Below are positions 8,946 to 18,899 of a DNA stretch of 43,885 bases, in pieces. The position numbers and the translations under genes are program-made. Under the pieces are notes generated by a model. That model was not told where the DNA came from. It saw only the letters and a program-made list of their open reading frames with translations, and ran no database searches. Numbering within the stretch: position 1 is the stretch's first letter; every line of letters begins with the position of its first letter. Source of the DNA: an uncultured Gammaproteobacteria bacterium (lineage in GTDB: Bacteria; Pseudomonadota; Gammaproteobacteria; Pseudomonadales; Azotimanducaceae); contig CAJWQG010000028.1 in the NCBI GenBank assembly GCA_913045175.1, forward strand, positions 1-43,885, in the 5' to 3' direction.

Positions 8946-10397
8946 TTACTTCACTTGCTTCTCGTAAATCTCACTGGCAACTGGCTCCACATTGGTTTTC
9001 GGAAAATGTCGCGCGAGTCGCTTCATCACTTTGCGATGTTCACCCTTAACGGAACCCGCCGCCAGATTGGTCCACTCTTGGGGATCCACATCATGATCGT
9101 AAAGCTCCTCGGTGCCATCGTGGTAGCGGATATAGCGCCAGCGTTCTGTGCGTATGGAATGGTTCTGATAGCCGTAGGTACTGAGTACCGGCCTCGTCCA
9201 GCGACGGTCAGGCTTTTTCAGTAGCGGTACAAGCGATTCACCATCCAGGCTCTCGTGCGGCGCATGACCAATTAAATCAACCAGCGTCGGGTAGATATCC
9301 AGCAAACTGACGGTGCGATCGCTGCGCGCATTACGAGCACTCACTCCCGGTGCAGAGATGACAAGTGTAGTGCGTAGACCATCCTCCCAGAGTGTGTGCT
9401 TACGCCAGTGTTCCTTCTGCCCAAGATGCCAGCCATGGTCTCCCCAGAGCACCACAATCGTATTGTCAGCATATGGTGATGCTTTCAATGCATCCAGAAC
9501 TCTGCCGACCTGCGCATCCGCGAACGTAATCGTGGCGAGGTAACCCTGAACTGCTGCTTCCCACTGGTTGTGTTTCAGGACGTTGGCATGATCACCCCCC
9601 GGTACGGAAAAGTCCCTGTCATTGGAAACGTCCAGCACCTCGCGGGCGAGCCGAAGGCCAAAGGGTGGAATGTCATCGAGGTCATTGTCGATCACCTTCG
9701 GCAATACGACTGATTCCCTCGGGTGCATCTCGAAGTACTTTCGTGGCACCCGCCAGTCCAGATGGGGTTTGAATGTGCCATAGGCAAGAAAGAAAGGTTT
9801 GTCATGCTCACGTTCGATTTCGACGATAATTCTGTCGGCATTGATGGCATCGCCCATCTCGCTATCATCTACATCGAATGGGCCCCAGGGGGCCCACTTC
9901 CCTTCCTTTCGTTTTGCATAGGATTTCGGGTACTTTGCATTGGTAGCCGGTTTCTTTGCATCGTATGGAATATAGAACTCGTCCCAGTAAGACTCATCAC
10001 CCGGCCCACGATGGAATATTTTGCCCGCCCCTTTGACAGAGTAACCCTGCTGCCTAAAGAACTGCGGTATCGTGACGGCGTCCGGCAACTTGTCGCGAAG
10101 CCGCTCGTAGTTACCGTAAACACCTGAATGTGCCGGTGCAACGCCGCTGAGCAGACTGACCCGTGAGGGATTACACAACGGCGCAGCAGTATAGGCACGA
10201 GTAAAGGTAACACCCTCGCTCGCAAGACGATCAATATTTGGCGTCAGAGTGCCCGGATGTCCATCAAGATGACCGACCCAGTGGTTCAGATCGTCGACCG
10301 CAATAAACAGGACGTTTGGCGGCGATTCTTTAGCGACGCCAGCATTAACTACCACAGACAGGAACAGGACAAAGCCCCATCGTCTAAAGCCAAGCAT
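8946..10397 (-). CDS. secreted sulfatase, iduronate-2-sulfatase-like
   Basis: 483 residues with a signal peptide (residues 1-22, VVVNAGVA-KES). AVDDLNHWVG holds the metal-binding Asp pair, and Cys75 in CNPSR is the formylglycine site. GAGKIFHRG near residue 122 and WGDHGWHLGQKEHWRKHTLW near residue 317 are typical of the iduronate-2-sulfatase-like branch. The gene starts 15 bases after the stop of the unrecognised-family gene 10413-11078 and has a good ribosome binding site (GGAG). The pair should be one operon. True substrate unknown. Confidence 0.9.
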   Translation of the reverse strand: MLGFRRWGFVLFLSVVVNAGVAKESPPNVLFIAVDDLNHWVGHLDGHPGTLTPNIDRLASEGVTFTRAYTAAPLCNPSRVSLLSGVAPAHSGVYGNYERLRDKLPDAVTIPQFFRQQGYSVKGAGKIFHRGPGDESYWDEFYIPYDAKKPATNAKYPKSYAKRKEGKWAPWGPFDVDDSEMGDAINADRIIVEIEREHDKPFFLAYGTFKPHLDWRVPRKYFEMHPRESVVLPKVIDNDLDDIPPFGLRLAREVLDVSNDRDFSVPGGDHANVLKHNQWEAAVQGYLATITFADAQVGRVLDALKASPYADNTIVVLWGDHGWHLGQKEHWRKHTLWEDGLRTTLVISAPGVSARNARSDRTVSLLDIYPTLVDLIGHAPHESLDGESLVPLLKKPDRRWTRPVLSTYGYQNHSIRTERWRYIRYHDGTEELYDHDVDPQEWTNLAAGSVKGEHRKVMKRLARHFPKTNVEPVASEIYEKQVK

Positions 10398-10412
10398 AGT
10401 CTTCTCCTGTGC

Positions 10413-11078
10413 TTACATTTCTATACCGCAGAGTTTGACGTAATCAGCTTTCTGCTGGTCTGTCATCTCCGCGAAGATAGGAACCCGCATGGCGGTAACA
10501 GGCAGATCGGCATATTCCGGAGAGTCTGTTTGTAACGTTGCAGCAATATTGTGCAGGCCATTGCCTTCTTCACCGCCTTCACCCACGGCCCTGCCGACTT
10601 CAGGGGGCCATGGTCCGACCGGATCAAGCATTTGGCTGGGTTTTCCTTCCTTATTGATATCAAGACCAAAGGGATTCTCGCGCCCAACGTATTCTTCGAT
10701 TGCTGCATAGAGTACCCGCTGGTCAGCCTGTCGCTGCTGTCCACCTTCTTTGCCATAAAGCGCGCCGGACTGGTTACAGATACAGCCCCAGGGAATCTTC
10801 GCGTGGAAGCCGGGTAATGTGTAAACCTCATCGGGAATACCGTCTGCCGCAGTGACCTTGCCGTCCCTTACCATGATGAAATAGCCCGCTTTTTCTCGAC
10901 CACCCTCCATTAATCGAGCAGGTGGGTGGGTGTAATGTTCCGAAAAGGCCCAATTGATGGTGGATGGTAAATTGGCCGCTTCGAGTATCTTGATTGAAGC
11001 CTCGGCACAGGCTTCGCCCCAGGCTTTTGATCCGAACTCACCGACTGGTTTGAGCGTTGACATATCGATAACTGGCAT
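10413..11078 (-). CDS. unrecognised conserved protein, paralogue of the 27793-28449 product
   Basis: 221 residues from ATG 11078; GGAG sits 8 bases upstream, whereas the in-frame GTG at 11087 is too close to it. I do not recognise the family. It aligns over nearly its full length with the protein at 27793-28449. Shared blocks are PVGEFGSKAW.EACA near the N-terminus, WAFSE.YTH, GGRE...Y...V..G.VT, AIEEYVGR.NP.G, and a C-terminal LHNIAA..Q..SPE.ADLP.TAM.VP followed by MTD.QK...KLCG. There is no signal peptide or membrane segment, so it is probably cytosolic. It starts a two-gene operon with a secreted sulfatase. Whether it is an enzyme or a binding protein cannot be told. Confidence 0.85.
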   Translation of the reverse strand: MPVIDMSTLKPVGEFGSKAWGEACAEASIKILEAANLPSTINWAFSEHYTHPPARLMEGGREKAGYFIMVRDGKVTAADGIPDEVYTLPGFHAKIPWGCICNQSGALYGKEGGQQRQADQRVLYAAIEEYVGRENPFGLDINKEGKPSQMLDPVGPWPPEVGRAVGEGGEEGNGLHNIAATLQTDSPEYADLPVTAMRVPIFAEMTDQQKADYVKLCGIEM

Positions 11079-11231
11079 TGATGACACTCCGTCATTTTAT
11101 TTTGCGAGACACCCATTGTGCTGCATCGCGGCATTCAGAACCAGCCCTCTCATTAAAGGTATTCGTTAGGATTAACTGGTCCAGAATGATATCGTTCTGC
11201 GTTTTCACGACGCCACAAAAGGGAACATCAG

Positions 11232-12230
11232 ATGCAATACAGACCACTGGGAAACTCTGGAATCGAGGCGTCCATCGTTGGACTGGGTACCGCAGCAATC
11301 GGCGGCATGGAAACACAGATTCCGGACGACGATGAATCCGTGCGGGCGATCCACGCGGCACTTGACGCAGGAATAACGCTCATCGATACCGCACCCTCCT
11401 ACGGCTGGGGGCACAGCGAAGAGGTTGTTGGTAAAGCAATAAAAGGACGACGTGACCAGGTTATTATCGCCACGAAATGTGGCGTCTGGTGGGAAGACGA
11501 ACGGGGTTCACCTAACGGTGTAAAAGACGGGAAAGAAGTAACCGTCAGCCTGCGTCCCGACACCATCAAAATCGAAGTAGAAAATAGCCTTAAACGACTC
11601 GGCGTCGACTACATCGACCTTATGCAGTGTCATAAGGCGGCCATGCCCCCGGAGGACACACCCATCCCCGAGACCATGGGTTGCCTCATGGACCTGAAAG
11701 AACAGGGAAAAATCCGTGCCATCGGCGTATCCAACGTATCCCTCGATCAGCTCCAACAACATCACAATGCCGGCGACCTATCCAGTGATCAGTTTCGTTA
11801 CAGCATGCTGCTTCGTGATCGTGAAGAAGACATCCTGCCCTACTGCGCCGAGCACAACATTGCGACGCTAACTTATTGGTCGCTCGAACAGGGGCTGCTG
11901 ACAGGCAAGGTCGGACCGGACCGGGTATTTGCAGAAAACGATTTTCGTGGAAACGCCGGCCAGTGGTTACCCTGGTTCAAAGTGGAGAACCGGCAACGCC
12001 TGCAGGATATGTTTGCAGGTTGGGCGGATCTAACAGAGAAGCACGACTGCTCGATTGGACAGCTAACAATCGCATGGACGGCCGCGCAACCCGGGTCTAC
12101 CCATGTGCTATGTGGTACGCGAACCGTTGAACAGGGAATCGACAACGCGGGCGCTGGTGCCGTCGAACTGGCAGCTGACGAAGTTCAGCGAATCCGTGAC
12201 GACGTGATCAACCTGGGTGATCCGGTGTGA
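11232..12230 (+). CDS. aldo/keto reductase
   Basis: 332 residues, NAD(P)H-dependent oxidoreductase with a TIM-barrel fold. The catalytic tetrad is complete: Asp52, Tyr57 (DTAPSYG), Lys82 (ATKCG) and His134 (QCHKA). AIGVSNVS near residue 170 and the C-terminal CGTRTVEQ block are family signatures for cofactor binding. A Shine-Dalgarno (AAGGGA) precedes the ATG. It is divergent from the unrecognised-family gene with 153 bases between. The group includes sugar and aldehyde reductases or dehydrogenases; the substrate is not readable. A short fossil of a related gene lies at 22107-22190. Confidence 0.9.
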   Translation: MQYRPLGNSGIEASIVGLGTAAIGGMETQIPDDDESVRAIHAALDAGITLIDTAPSYGWGHSEEVVGKAIKGRRDQVIIATKCGVWWEDERGSPNGVKDGKEVTVSLRPDTIKIEVENSLKRLGVDYIDLMQCHKAAMPPEDTPIPETMGCLMDLKEQGKIRAIGVSNVSLDQLQQHHNAGDLSSDQFRYSMLLRDREEDILPYCAEHNIATLTYWSLEQGLLTGKVGPDRVFAENDFRGNAGQWLPWFKVENRQRLQDMFAGWADLTEKHDCSIGQLTIAWTAAQPGSTHVLCGTRTVEQGIDNAGAGAVELAADEVQRIRDDVINLGDPV

Positions 12231-12282
12231 TCACGTTCTCCGACGAACGCCCGATCTCAATCAGCCATCCATCCCACCCGGA

Positions 12283-13818
12283 TTAAGGCATATACGGCGT
12301 CGGCCCCGGTCCTAATTGGGTTTCCAACATGGGCTGAGCCATGCGCACGAATTCGGCGACCATGGGTCTGGTATCCCTCGGGTCAATAATATCCTCCACA
12401 TTGAAAGCTTCGGCACTCCTGAAGGGTGACCCCAGCGCATTCAACCTGGCTTCGATCGCCTCACGTTCTGCCTCCGGATCGTCCGCCTCTTCAATTTGAC
12501 GCTTATAAGCTGCGGTCACACCACCGGCAATGTGCATCGAACCCCAGTGACCGGAAGGCCAGGCAACCCGCTTGAACATACCGCTTGGGCGATCGTGGCA
12601 TTGGCCTGCCACACCATAAAGCTGTCGAATGAGAATGGATATCCACGGCATCCTGGTTCTGAGCGTGGCACAAAGCATCTTCGCGCCTCCCCTGACGATA
12701 CCCTGGCGTTGCTGCTCAAGGCCCACCAGGAAACCCGGTTCATCCGCAAGGTACACCATTGGCAGATGGAACGTGTCACAGAGCTGCAGGAAACGAATGA
12801 CTTTGTTACCCGCCGCAACGTCCATGGAACCGCCATAGATTTTGGGATTGTTAATCATGACCCCGACGGAATAACCATCCACCCGCGCGAGCCCGAGCAT
12901 TCTCGACCGTCCATAATGAGGGGCGATCTCGAAGAACGAGTCTTTGTCGACCACGGCATCGATAATAGCTCGCGGCTTATATATCTTGCGCTGATCACGT
13001 GGTATCGCCGAAATCAAACTCTCGTCGCGCCTCTCGGGGTCGTCTCCGGTTTCAACTCGCGGGGGCAGCTGCCAGACATTATCCGGCAGGTAGCTGAGAA
13101 ATTGTCTGATCATCTCGAACGCTTCTTCTTCGGTCTCCGCCAGGTTATCAATCACCCCTGCTTCATAGACCTGCGTTCTCTCATCGCCCAGTTCCTCCTT
13201 GCTGATGTCAACACCGAAGGCTGCCTTAACGACGGGAGGACCACCCGCGAACACCTGGCTCACGCCCTTTACCATCACGTTAAAATGCGCGAGACATGCT
13301 TCAACAGCCGGCAGACCCGCTACCGATCCCAGTGCCGCCGACACTACAGGTGACTGGCATAGAAGCTTTTCGATGCCAGGCGTTCCCGGATTGACGGGAA
13401 TATAGGTTCGTCCCAGGGTTTCAAATGTTCGTACACTACCGCCAACCGCATCCAGAATACGGACATAAGGAAGACGCCAATCAATTGCCAATTGCTGCAC
13501 GTGCTCGGCTTTACCCGGAACACCACCGCGCACCGTGAAATCGCTGGCGTTGATGACTACCTTGCGACCACCAAGATCACCGATTCCGATAATCGTGCTG
13601 GCCGGGGTGAAACTGGCCAGTTCATCGTCCTCGTAGACTGCAGTACCAGACAACCTGCCAATTTCCTGAAAGGACTCTTCTCCCACAAAAGCTGCCAGGC
13701 GCTCGCGCACCGTGAGCTTGCCGCGTTTGCGATGGGTCTCAAGCCGATCCTCAGCGCCCATCTGTTTCGCCATTTCAACGCGGCGTCGAATCTCTTCTAC
13801 TTCTGGTTCCCATACCAT
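12283..13818 (-). CDS. acyl-CoA carboxylase, carboxyltransferase (beta) subunit
   Basis: 511 residues from ATG 13818 (a TTG six bases earlier is less likely). This is the crotonase-fold carboxyltransferase of propionyl/methylcrotonyl/geranyl-CoA carboxylases. RGKLTVRERLAAF near residue 33 opens the family. The N-terminal half has the acyl-CoA region (VGGSVRTFETLGR), and the C-terminal half has DEPGFLVGLEQQRQGIVRGG and an AGG carboxybiotin-type loop. The usual SGGAR is replaced by GGSVR, so the exact acyl-CoA substrate may be unusual. No biotin carboxylase or biotin carrier subunit is in the window, so it must pair with distant partners. It follows the NIPSNAP-like gene on the same strand. Confidence 0.85.
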   Translation of the reverse strand: MVWEPEVEEIRRRVEMAKQMGAEDRLETHRKRGKLTVRERLAAFVGEESFQEIGRLSGTAVYEDDELASFTPASTIIGIGDLGGRKVVINASDFTVRGGVPGKAEHVQQLAIDWRLPYVRILDAVGGSVRTFETLGRTYIPVNPGTPGIEKLLCQSPVVSAALGSVAGLPAVEACLAHFNVMVKGVSQVFAGGPPVVKAAFGVDISKEELGDERTQVYEAGVIDNLAETEEEAFEMIRQFLSYLPDNVWQLPPRVETGDDPERRDESLISAIPRDQRKIYKPRAIIDAVVDKDSFFEIAPHYGRSRMLGLARVDGYSVGVMINNPKIYGGSMDVAAGNKVIRFLQLCDTFHLPMVYLADEPGFLVGLEQQRQGIVRGGAKMLCATLRTRMPWISILIRQLYGVAGQCHDRPSGMFKRVAWPSGHWGSMHIAGGVTAAYKRQIEEADDPEAEREAIEARLNALGSPFRSAEAFNVEDIIDPRDTRPMVAEFVRMAQPMLETQLGPGPTPYMP

Positions 13819-13886
13819 AATCAATGCTCTCTAATTCTGTTGCTACTGAAGTGCGCTCTACTATATCGAAAATCCGGGTCGAACGA

Positions 13887-14243
13887 TCAGTATGCCGCGG
13901 CGCCCATGAAGCGTACATTCTGTTGCAGATACGCTTTCGGGTTGGGATGCTTGGCCCAGATCTCACGCCACTCGGAGGAGCCCATCACCTCGCCGAAGCG
14001 CGCGTCGCGATCAGCCTTACTCGCCCACCGGATAATCCAGCATACGTTGGCCTGGCCGTTATCGGAAACCTGTGGTGCGGAACCACTCACCTCCGCTTCG
14101 ATGCCACAGTCAAGCCAGAAATCAATAACATCAAGGTTTGCTCGCAACCACGGAGCAGCAAGTGAATCCGCCCATTCTGCATAGGCGTCAATCCATTCGG
14201 GCTCAATGGTGTAGTCGCGAATTTCAACTATAGCTTCCGACAT
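13887..14243 (-). CDS. NIPSNAP-like small protein
   Basis: 118 residues of dimeric alpha/beta-barrel type: an opening IVEIRDYTIEPEWIDAYAEW resembles the start of NIPSNAP domains, followed by a central VCWIIRWASKADRDAR block and a helix with WREIWAKHPNP. Family members are small soluble proteins often found with catabolic genes; no reaction is established. It lies between the two-domain CoA-transferase and the acyl-CoA carboxylase subunit on the same strand, suggesting one catabolic operon. Confidence 0.7.
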   Translation of the reverse strand: MSEAIVEIRDYTIEPEWIDAYAEWADSLAAPWLRANLDVIDFWLDCGIEAEVSGSAPQVSDNGQANVCWIIRWASKADRDARFGEVMGSSEWREIWAKHPNPKAYLQQNVRFMGAAAY

Positions 14244-14362
14244 AATTCACCTGTTTCTGACGATATGAGATTAGCTGAGACCATAAAGGATGAAGCCGGT
14301 TTCTACAATTGGTCCATCACTGCAGGGTCCATGGTTTTTTCCTTAGCAGAAAACTGGTCTGT

Positions 14363-16747
14363 TCAGATGCGTGTTTTACCGGTAATCCCCCGCGCCTCCA
14401 GCGCGAGATACTCGTCCTCACTGAGGCCAAGTTCCGATGCAAATACTTCCTGGCTGTGCTCGCCAAAACACGGCGACCCGGTGACTTCAGGTTTTGGTGT
14501 ATGAGTCATCAGCCACGGCATGGTCGGCATGAAATGCTCTCCCGCCTCCGGATGTGGGACCCGTTGTAAATAGCCCCGATGCAGCAACTGCGACGGCGGA
14601 TCGCGATAGACTTCCAGGAATCGAGACACCGGGGCTACTGTAATATCCGAGGCACCAAGTAGCTGATCAATCGAGTCAGCATCCCTGGACACACACCAGT
14701 CAGCAATAAGTTGGTTCAGTTCCTGCTCGTTTGCCTTACGTCCCGAGAGGGTCGCAAAACGATCATCATCAATACCGAGCGAGTCGGCCAGCCGTTGCCA
14801 TGCCTCATCGGTCTCAGCCACGATCGCCACCCAGGTCTCGTCATTGGTCCCGTAATAGCCGTGCGGCGCCATCGTGGGGTGTCGATTACCGGTGGGTCCC
14901 TGGATATGACCATTAACGGCATAGTCGAGCACCGCATCGCCGATCTGTACGGCGACGCCCTCCATCATGGACTCATCAATACGCTGACCCTCGCCCGTAG
15001 CCTGACGATGCAGCAAGGCTGTCATAATAGCCATGGCAAAGTAATAGCCGCATACCGGGTCCGGATACAGTCCGCCGGTATTCATGACCTGGCCATCCTC
15101 ATAACCGTTAAGTGACGACAGTCCCGACATCGGTTCCGTGGTCGAACCGTTGGCTGGAAACTCGGAAAGCGGGCCCTGTCTGCCATAGCCGGACAACGAC
15201 GCGAAAATAATGTCAGGGCGCTTCTCCTGCAGTGCCTCAAGGGTAATGCCCCAACTCGACATAACGTGCGGGCTGAAGTTCTCGGCGACAACGTCAAACC
15301 CGGAAACCATCTGCCAGAACATCTCGCGACCCTCAGGGTCGGTCATATCGAGTGTTATCGCCCGTTTGCACATATTCACCGAATTGAACATGCCATTGGT
15401 GTTCAGTGGACTCTGCTCTTTCTCAGGATCTCGTATCGTCGGCGGTACCGGCGCACCCGCACCGCGCCAAGGGTCCGGGCGTTTGCGCCCTTCAACCTGC
15501 ACCACGTCAGCACCCAGGAAAGCCAGAATTTCTGTGGCAAAGGTGCCGGCCCATGCCTGAGTAAACGTCAGCACCCGGACACCTGCGAGCGGCGCCTGTC
15601 TCGATTCGCTCGAAGGTTTCGGTACACGCCTGGCTCGTTCCGTTACTTTGTCACCATGCAACGCAGGCGCACTGCGATACAGTCGCCACGGCGTTGCCGA
15701 CATCTTTACCGCGGCGCCTGGCGCACGAACCGTTTGACCGCTCACACTTGCGTCGACAAAGAACTGCCGTTCCGCCAGTTGATCACTCTCAAGCACTTCA
15801 AGCGAGTTCTGCACCACCCCTGAAATGCATCGAAAGTGTGCAAGCTGCTTGAAAATAGCCCACTTGTCACGACTTGCGACCGCCTCGGCGACAGCCTTCC
15901 CCACCGGCTTTAGATCCTGCTGATGACGACCCAGCACTGGCACATAGCATTCATCGGAAGCAATATCATGTAAGCCAAAATACTCCATCGCTTCACGCCA
16001 CTGTGGCCAGTCGCCAAGACCAAAGTTGATCGCACCGTTTTCCGCCTGCCACAAGGGGCCGGGCATCCCACGAAACCGCGGACCAGTGGGGCCAAACTGC
16101 ATATGCTCTGATCCTACAAATATACCGACCATGGCCCATGGGGCGCTGGTGGATGCCATCACCTCGAGTTCACTGACATCAACCCGGTCACCGTGACCTG
16201 TCTTCAACATTCTAAGGCACGCGCCGAGGGCGGCAACCGCACCGGCAACACCCGCGCAGTAACCGGTCTGTCGTAACGGCAACTGCAAGGCTACATCATC
16301 CTTTAATCGATTGACATTGGCCCAGCCACTGCGCGCACAATGTGTGAGATGGCTGCCCTGCCTTGCAGACAACGGTCCTGTCAAACCATGAGGGGTAATG
16401 CTGAGATGAACCGCGTTTCGGGATAGCACATCCAGGCGTTCAAACAGGCCGTCAGCGGCATCAAATGCTCGGGTCGTCACGATCACATCGGCCGTATCGA
16501 GCAATGTGATCAGCGCATCGTCGGTGGCCGCTACCGAGTGTTTGTTCCAGTTTACGTAAGCGTGCAACAGGGAACTCTCCATGCCCGTCGAACCGTTTAC
16601 AAACGGCGCCTCACTGCGAAGCGGATGGCCCTGCTCAGGCTCCACCATGATGACCTCCGCACCATAGTCGCCCAGCAGTCTTGCCGCATAGGCACCAGAC
16701 ATGCTCTCGGACAGGTCAACAACTCGAAGTCCGGTTAACGCCGACAT
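14363..16747 (-). CDS. two-domain CaiB/BaiF (family III) CoA-transferase
   Basis: 794 residues, about twice the usual 400. Both halves are family III CoA-transferase domains: each begins with the typical L.GLRVVDLSESMSG or LAGVRVLTFTQAWAG strand-turn, followed by LGDYGAEVIMVE or LGADVVQVEG. Single-domain members pair as interlocked dimers, so this fusion may supply both halves in one chain. At the place of the catalytic Asp of formyl-CoA transferase both halves show Glu (VSELEVMA and ESMMEGVA). The second half keeps more family motifs. The role is to activate an organic acid as its CoA ester using another acyl-CoA. It lies upstream of NIPSNAP-like and acyl-CoA carboxylase genes. Confidence 0.88.
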   Translation of the reverse strand: MSALTGLRVVDLSESMSGAYAARLLGDYGAEVIMVEPEQGHPLRSEAPFVNGSTGMESSLLHAYVNWNKHSVAATDDALITLLDTADVIVTTRAFDAADGLFERLDVLSRNAVHLSITPHGLTGPLSARQGSHLTHCARSGWANVNRLKDDVALQLPLRQTGYCAGVAGAVAALGACLRMLKTGHGDRVDVSELEVMASTSAPWAMVGIFVGSEHMQFGPTGPRFRGMPGPLWQAENGAINFGLGDWPQWREAMEYFGLHDIASDECYVPVLGRHQQDLKPVGKAVAEAVASRDKWAIFKQLAHFRCISGVVQNSLEVLESDQLAERQFFVDASVSGQTVRAPGAAVKMSATPWRLYRSAPALHGDKVTERARRVPKPSSESRQAPLAGVRVLTFTQAWAGTFATEILAFLGADVVQVEGRKRPDPWRGAGAPVPPTIRDPEKEQSPLNTNGMFNSVNMCKRAITLDMTDPEGREMFWQMVSGFDVVAENFSPHVMSSWGITLEALQEKRPDIIFASLSGYGRQGPLSEFPANGSTTEPMSGLSSLNGYEDGQVMNTGGLYPDPVCGYYFAMAIMTALLHRQATGEGQRIDESMMEGVAVQIGDAVLDYAVNGHIQGPTGNRHPTMAPHGYYGTNDETWVAIVAETDEAWQRLADSLGIDDDRFATLSGRKANEQELNQLIADWCVSRDADSIDQLLGASDITVAPVSRFLEVYRDPPSQLLHRGYLQRVPHPEAGEHFMPTMPWLMTHTPKPEVTGSPCFGEHSQEVFASELGLSEDEYLALEARGITGKTRI

Positions 16748-16907
16748 GGTTTGCCCCCATCCTGACGGTAATCACGAATGGCAGACCCTCCATTCGGGTC
16801 GATGGAAGAATTTTCAACAAGGATGATCACGATTAGTCCCGCTTTTTTTGTCCGGAGTATATTTCCGTTGGTATGGCGTCATCGATAACGGCCGCCGCTG
16901 ATTATAA

Positions 16908-18899
16908 TCAATCATTCTGCAGTTCAACAAAACGGCGATAAGGACTGTCTTCATCTGCCATCATCGACTCATGGGTTCCGGTTTCCCTGATGGTTCCCTC
17001 CTCAAGAAAAACGATGCGATCCGCGCGTCTTACCGTTGATAAACGATGGGCAATCACCACCACCAGACGTCCCTCGGTCGCCCGGCGCAGCGCATCCACC
17101 AGGGCATTTTCCGTTGCGGGGTCGAGGGCTGCAGTCGGCTCATCCAGTATCAATATCCGGGCATCGCGTACCAGACCCCGGGCAATGCTGAGTCGTTGTT
17201 GCTGACCCACCGATAGCGTATTACCCGATCTGCCGAGAACGGTGTCGATACCATCCGGCATCTTGTCAATGAAGTCCATGCACCCCGCAGTCTCCAGCGC
17301 ACTCACCAGATCCTGCTCGCTCGCCCCTGGATTGGCCAGCAACAGGTTCCCCCGAATAGATTCTGACAGTAGCAAATGTTCCTGAAAGACATAGGCAACC
17401 TGACCGCGCAACGAGTCCAGTTCGACTTCACTTAGATCCACACCATCGATCGACACACTGCCACTGGTGGGTTTTAACAACGCAGGGATGAGATAGGCAA
17501 GACTGGTCTTCCCTGCGCCCGTTGGGCCGACGAGAGCAACCAGTTCTCCGATTGAGACTTCAAGGTTGATGTCCGAGAGCGCCGTCGCTCCATCTGGGTA
17601 GCGAAATTCAACATTTTCCATAACGACGCCCTGCCGGATGGGATCTAACACACGGTCACCCGCGAGATCCTCATCCGAAGCATAGTCGATAAAGAAGAAC
17701 ACTCGACGCACCGCCGCGACACCTTGCTGCAGACTAACCCAGAAGCCACCAAGCGTGATGGCAGCCTGCGCCAAACCAAAATAAATACCGAACAGCACCC
17801 AGAAGTCACCAGGGGTCATTTGCCCCTCGATTATTTTATTGGTAGTTAGAATCGTGATGTATAGCGCACCTATCGCAAACACCAGAAAGCCAACGACTGC
17901 AATCAGCATCCACGTCAGCATGGCGAAGCGTTCGCGACGAAACGATTCACCGCTGCGCTGCGCAAAACGATTCACTTCATGTTCCATGCCGCCGAGGCTT
18001 TGCACTGCATCAATGTTATTAACAGCCTCTTCCATCGAGTTGGTGGTTGCTGCGCCTGCGGCACGTTTAGTCTGATTGACACGACGCACGAGTCGGGACA
18101 ACGGGAATACAAACAGAAATGCCAATGGCAACATGACCCATGAGACCCAAACCACCTCGGGAACCACGGCCCCATAGGTGTACTTGACCAGGTACATATT
18201 GATCAACGCAACAAGCAACGTAAAGAAAGGCGTGATCGTTATCTGATAACACACGTCCGGGACAGAAGGTGCGTCATACAGCACCCGATAAATAGAGTCG
18301 CCAATACGCTGGTCGTCCAAAGTCGTCATCGGCAGCCGGCTCATCCGCTCAAACAACTGGGTGCGCAGACGATTGGCAATACGCTGGGTCAGACGTACGT
18401 TTACCCAGAATTCAAGGAGACCAAACAATCCGCTGGCCTTGCTACGAGCCCCGCTAATCTGATTTTCAGCTTCAGATGCAGCATCACCGCCTGCAAAAGT
18501 TCCCGCGGCCGTTCCCCCAACCCGCATCCCGATCAGCGCGAGCATGACGACATAAAAGAATGTCAGCCGTAGCATGATCTCGAGCGGGTCGAGACCGCTA
18601 AGCCATGTAATGACAGAATCCATGAACGGCGGGTACGGGATATCCGTTTCACCAAACGGCTTTTGCAACAACACGTTGTCTACCAGGATCTTGCCAAGCC
18701 ACGGCAAAATGAGGGCGGGCACTACAACGTTTAATCCAAGAACAACCTTTGCCGCAAACAGCTTCTTGACGTGACCCAGCAGTTTGAAACTTCGACCAAC
18801 GATAACTAAAGCTTCCCTGTTGGTAATCTCCGTATCAATGTCGATCCGGTCGTCAAAACTGACCTTTCGCTCAATCGTATCCAGGCTCATCTCTGTCAT
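16908..18899 (-). CDS. ABC exporter half-transporter, pair 1, subunit A
   Basis: 663 residues: six predicted membrane helices in residues 40-400, then an ATPase domain. Walker A GPTGAGKT is at 458-465, signature LSVGQ at 562-566, Walker B ILILDE at 582-587 and the switch His at 618, so the site looks competent. It starts inside the last four bases of subunit B (ATGA overlap), the usual sign of a heterodimer made in equal amounts. DDQRIGDSIYRVLYDA near residue 197 is shared with the pair 2 A subunit. As an ABC exporter it should move a lipid, drug, peptide or glycan outward; the cargo is unknown. Confidence 0.9.
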   Translation of the reverse strand: MTEMSLDTIERKVSFDDRIDIDTEITNREALVIVGRSFKLLGHVKKLFAAKVVLGLNVVVPALILPWLGKILVDNVLLQKPFGETDIPYPPFMDSVITWLSGLDPLEIMLRLTFFYVVMLALIGMRVGGTAAGTFAGGDAASEAENQISGARSKASGLFGLLEFWVNVRLTQRIANRLRTQLFERMSRLPMTTLDDQRIGDSIYRVLYDAPSVPDVCYQITITPFFTLLVALINMYLVKYTYGAVVPEVVWVSWVMLPLAFLFVFPLSRLVRRVNQTKRAAGAATTNSMEEAVNNIDAVQSLGGMEHEVNRFAQRSGESFRRERFAMLTWMLIAVVGFLVFAIGALYITILTTNKIIEGQMTPGDFWVLFGIYFGLAQAAITLGGFWVSLQQGVAAVRRVFFFIDYASDEDLAGDRVLDPIRQGVVMENVEFRYPDGATALSDINLEVSIGELVALVGPTGAGKTSLAYLIPALLKPTSGSVSIDGVDLSEVELDSLRGQVAYVFQEHLLLSESIRGNLLLANPGASEQDLVSALETAGCMDFIDKMPDGIDTVLGRSGNTLSVGQQQRLSIARGLVRDARILILDEPTAALDPATENALVDALRRATEGRLVVVIAHRLSTVRRADRIVFLEEGTIRETGTHESMMADEDSPYRRFVELQND

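Noticed and set aside
12496-13353. Open frame of 285 codons opposite the acyl-CoA carboxylase gene
   Set aside because: It lies fully antisense to a gene with clear family motifs and has no recognisable domain; a codon-bias shadow.
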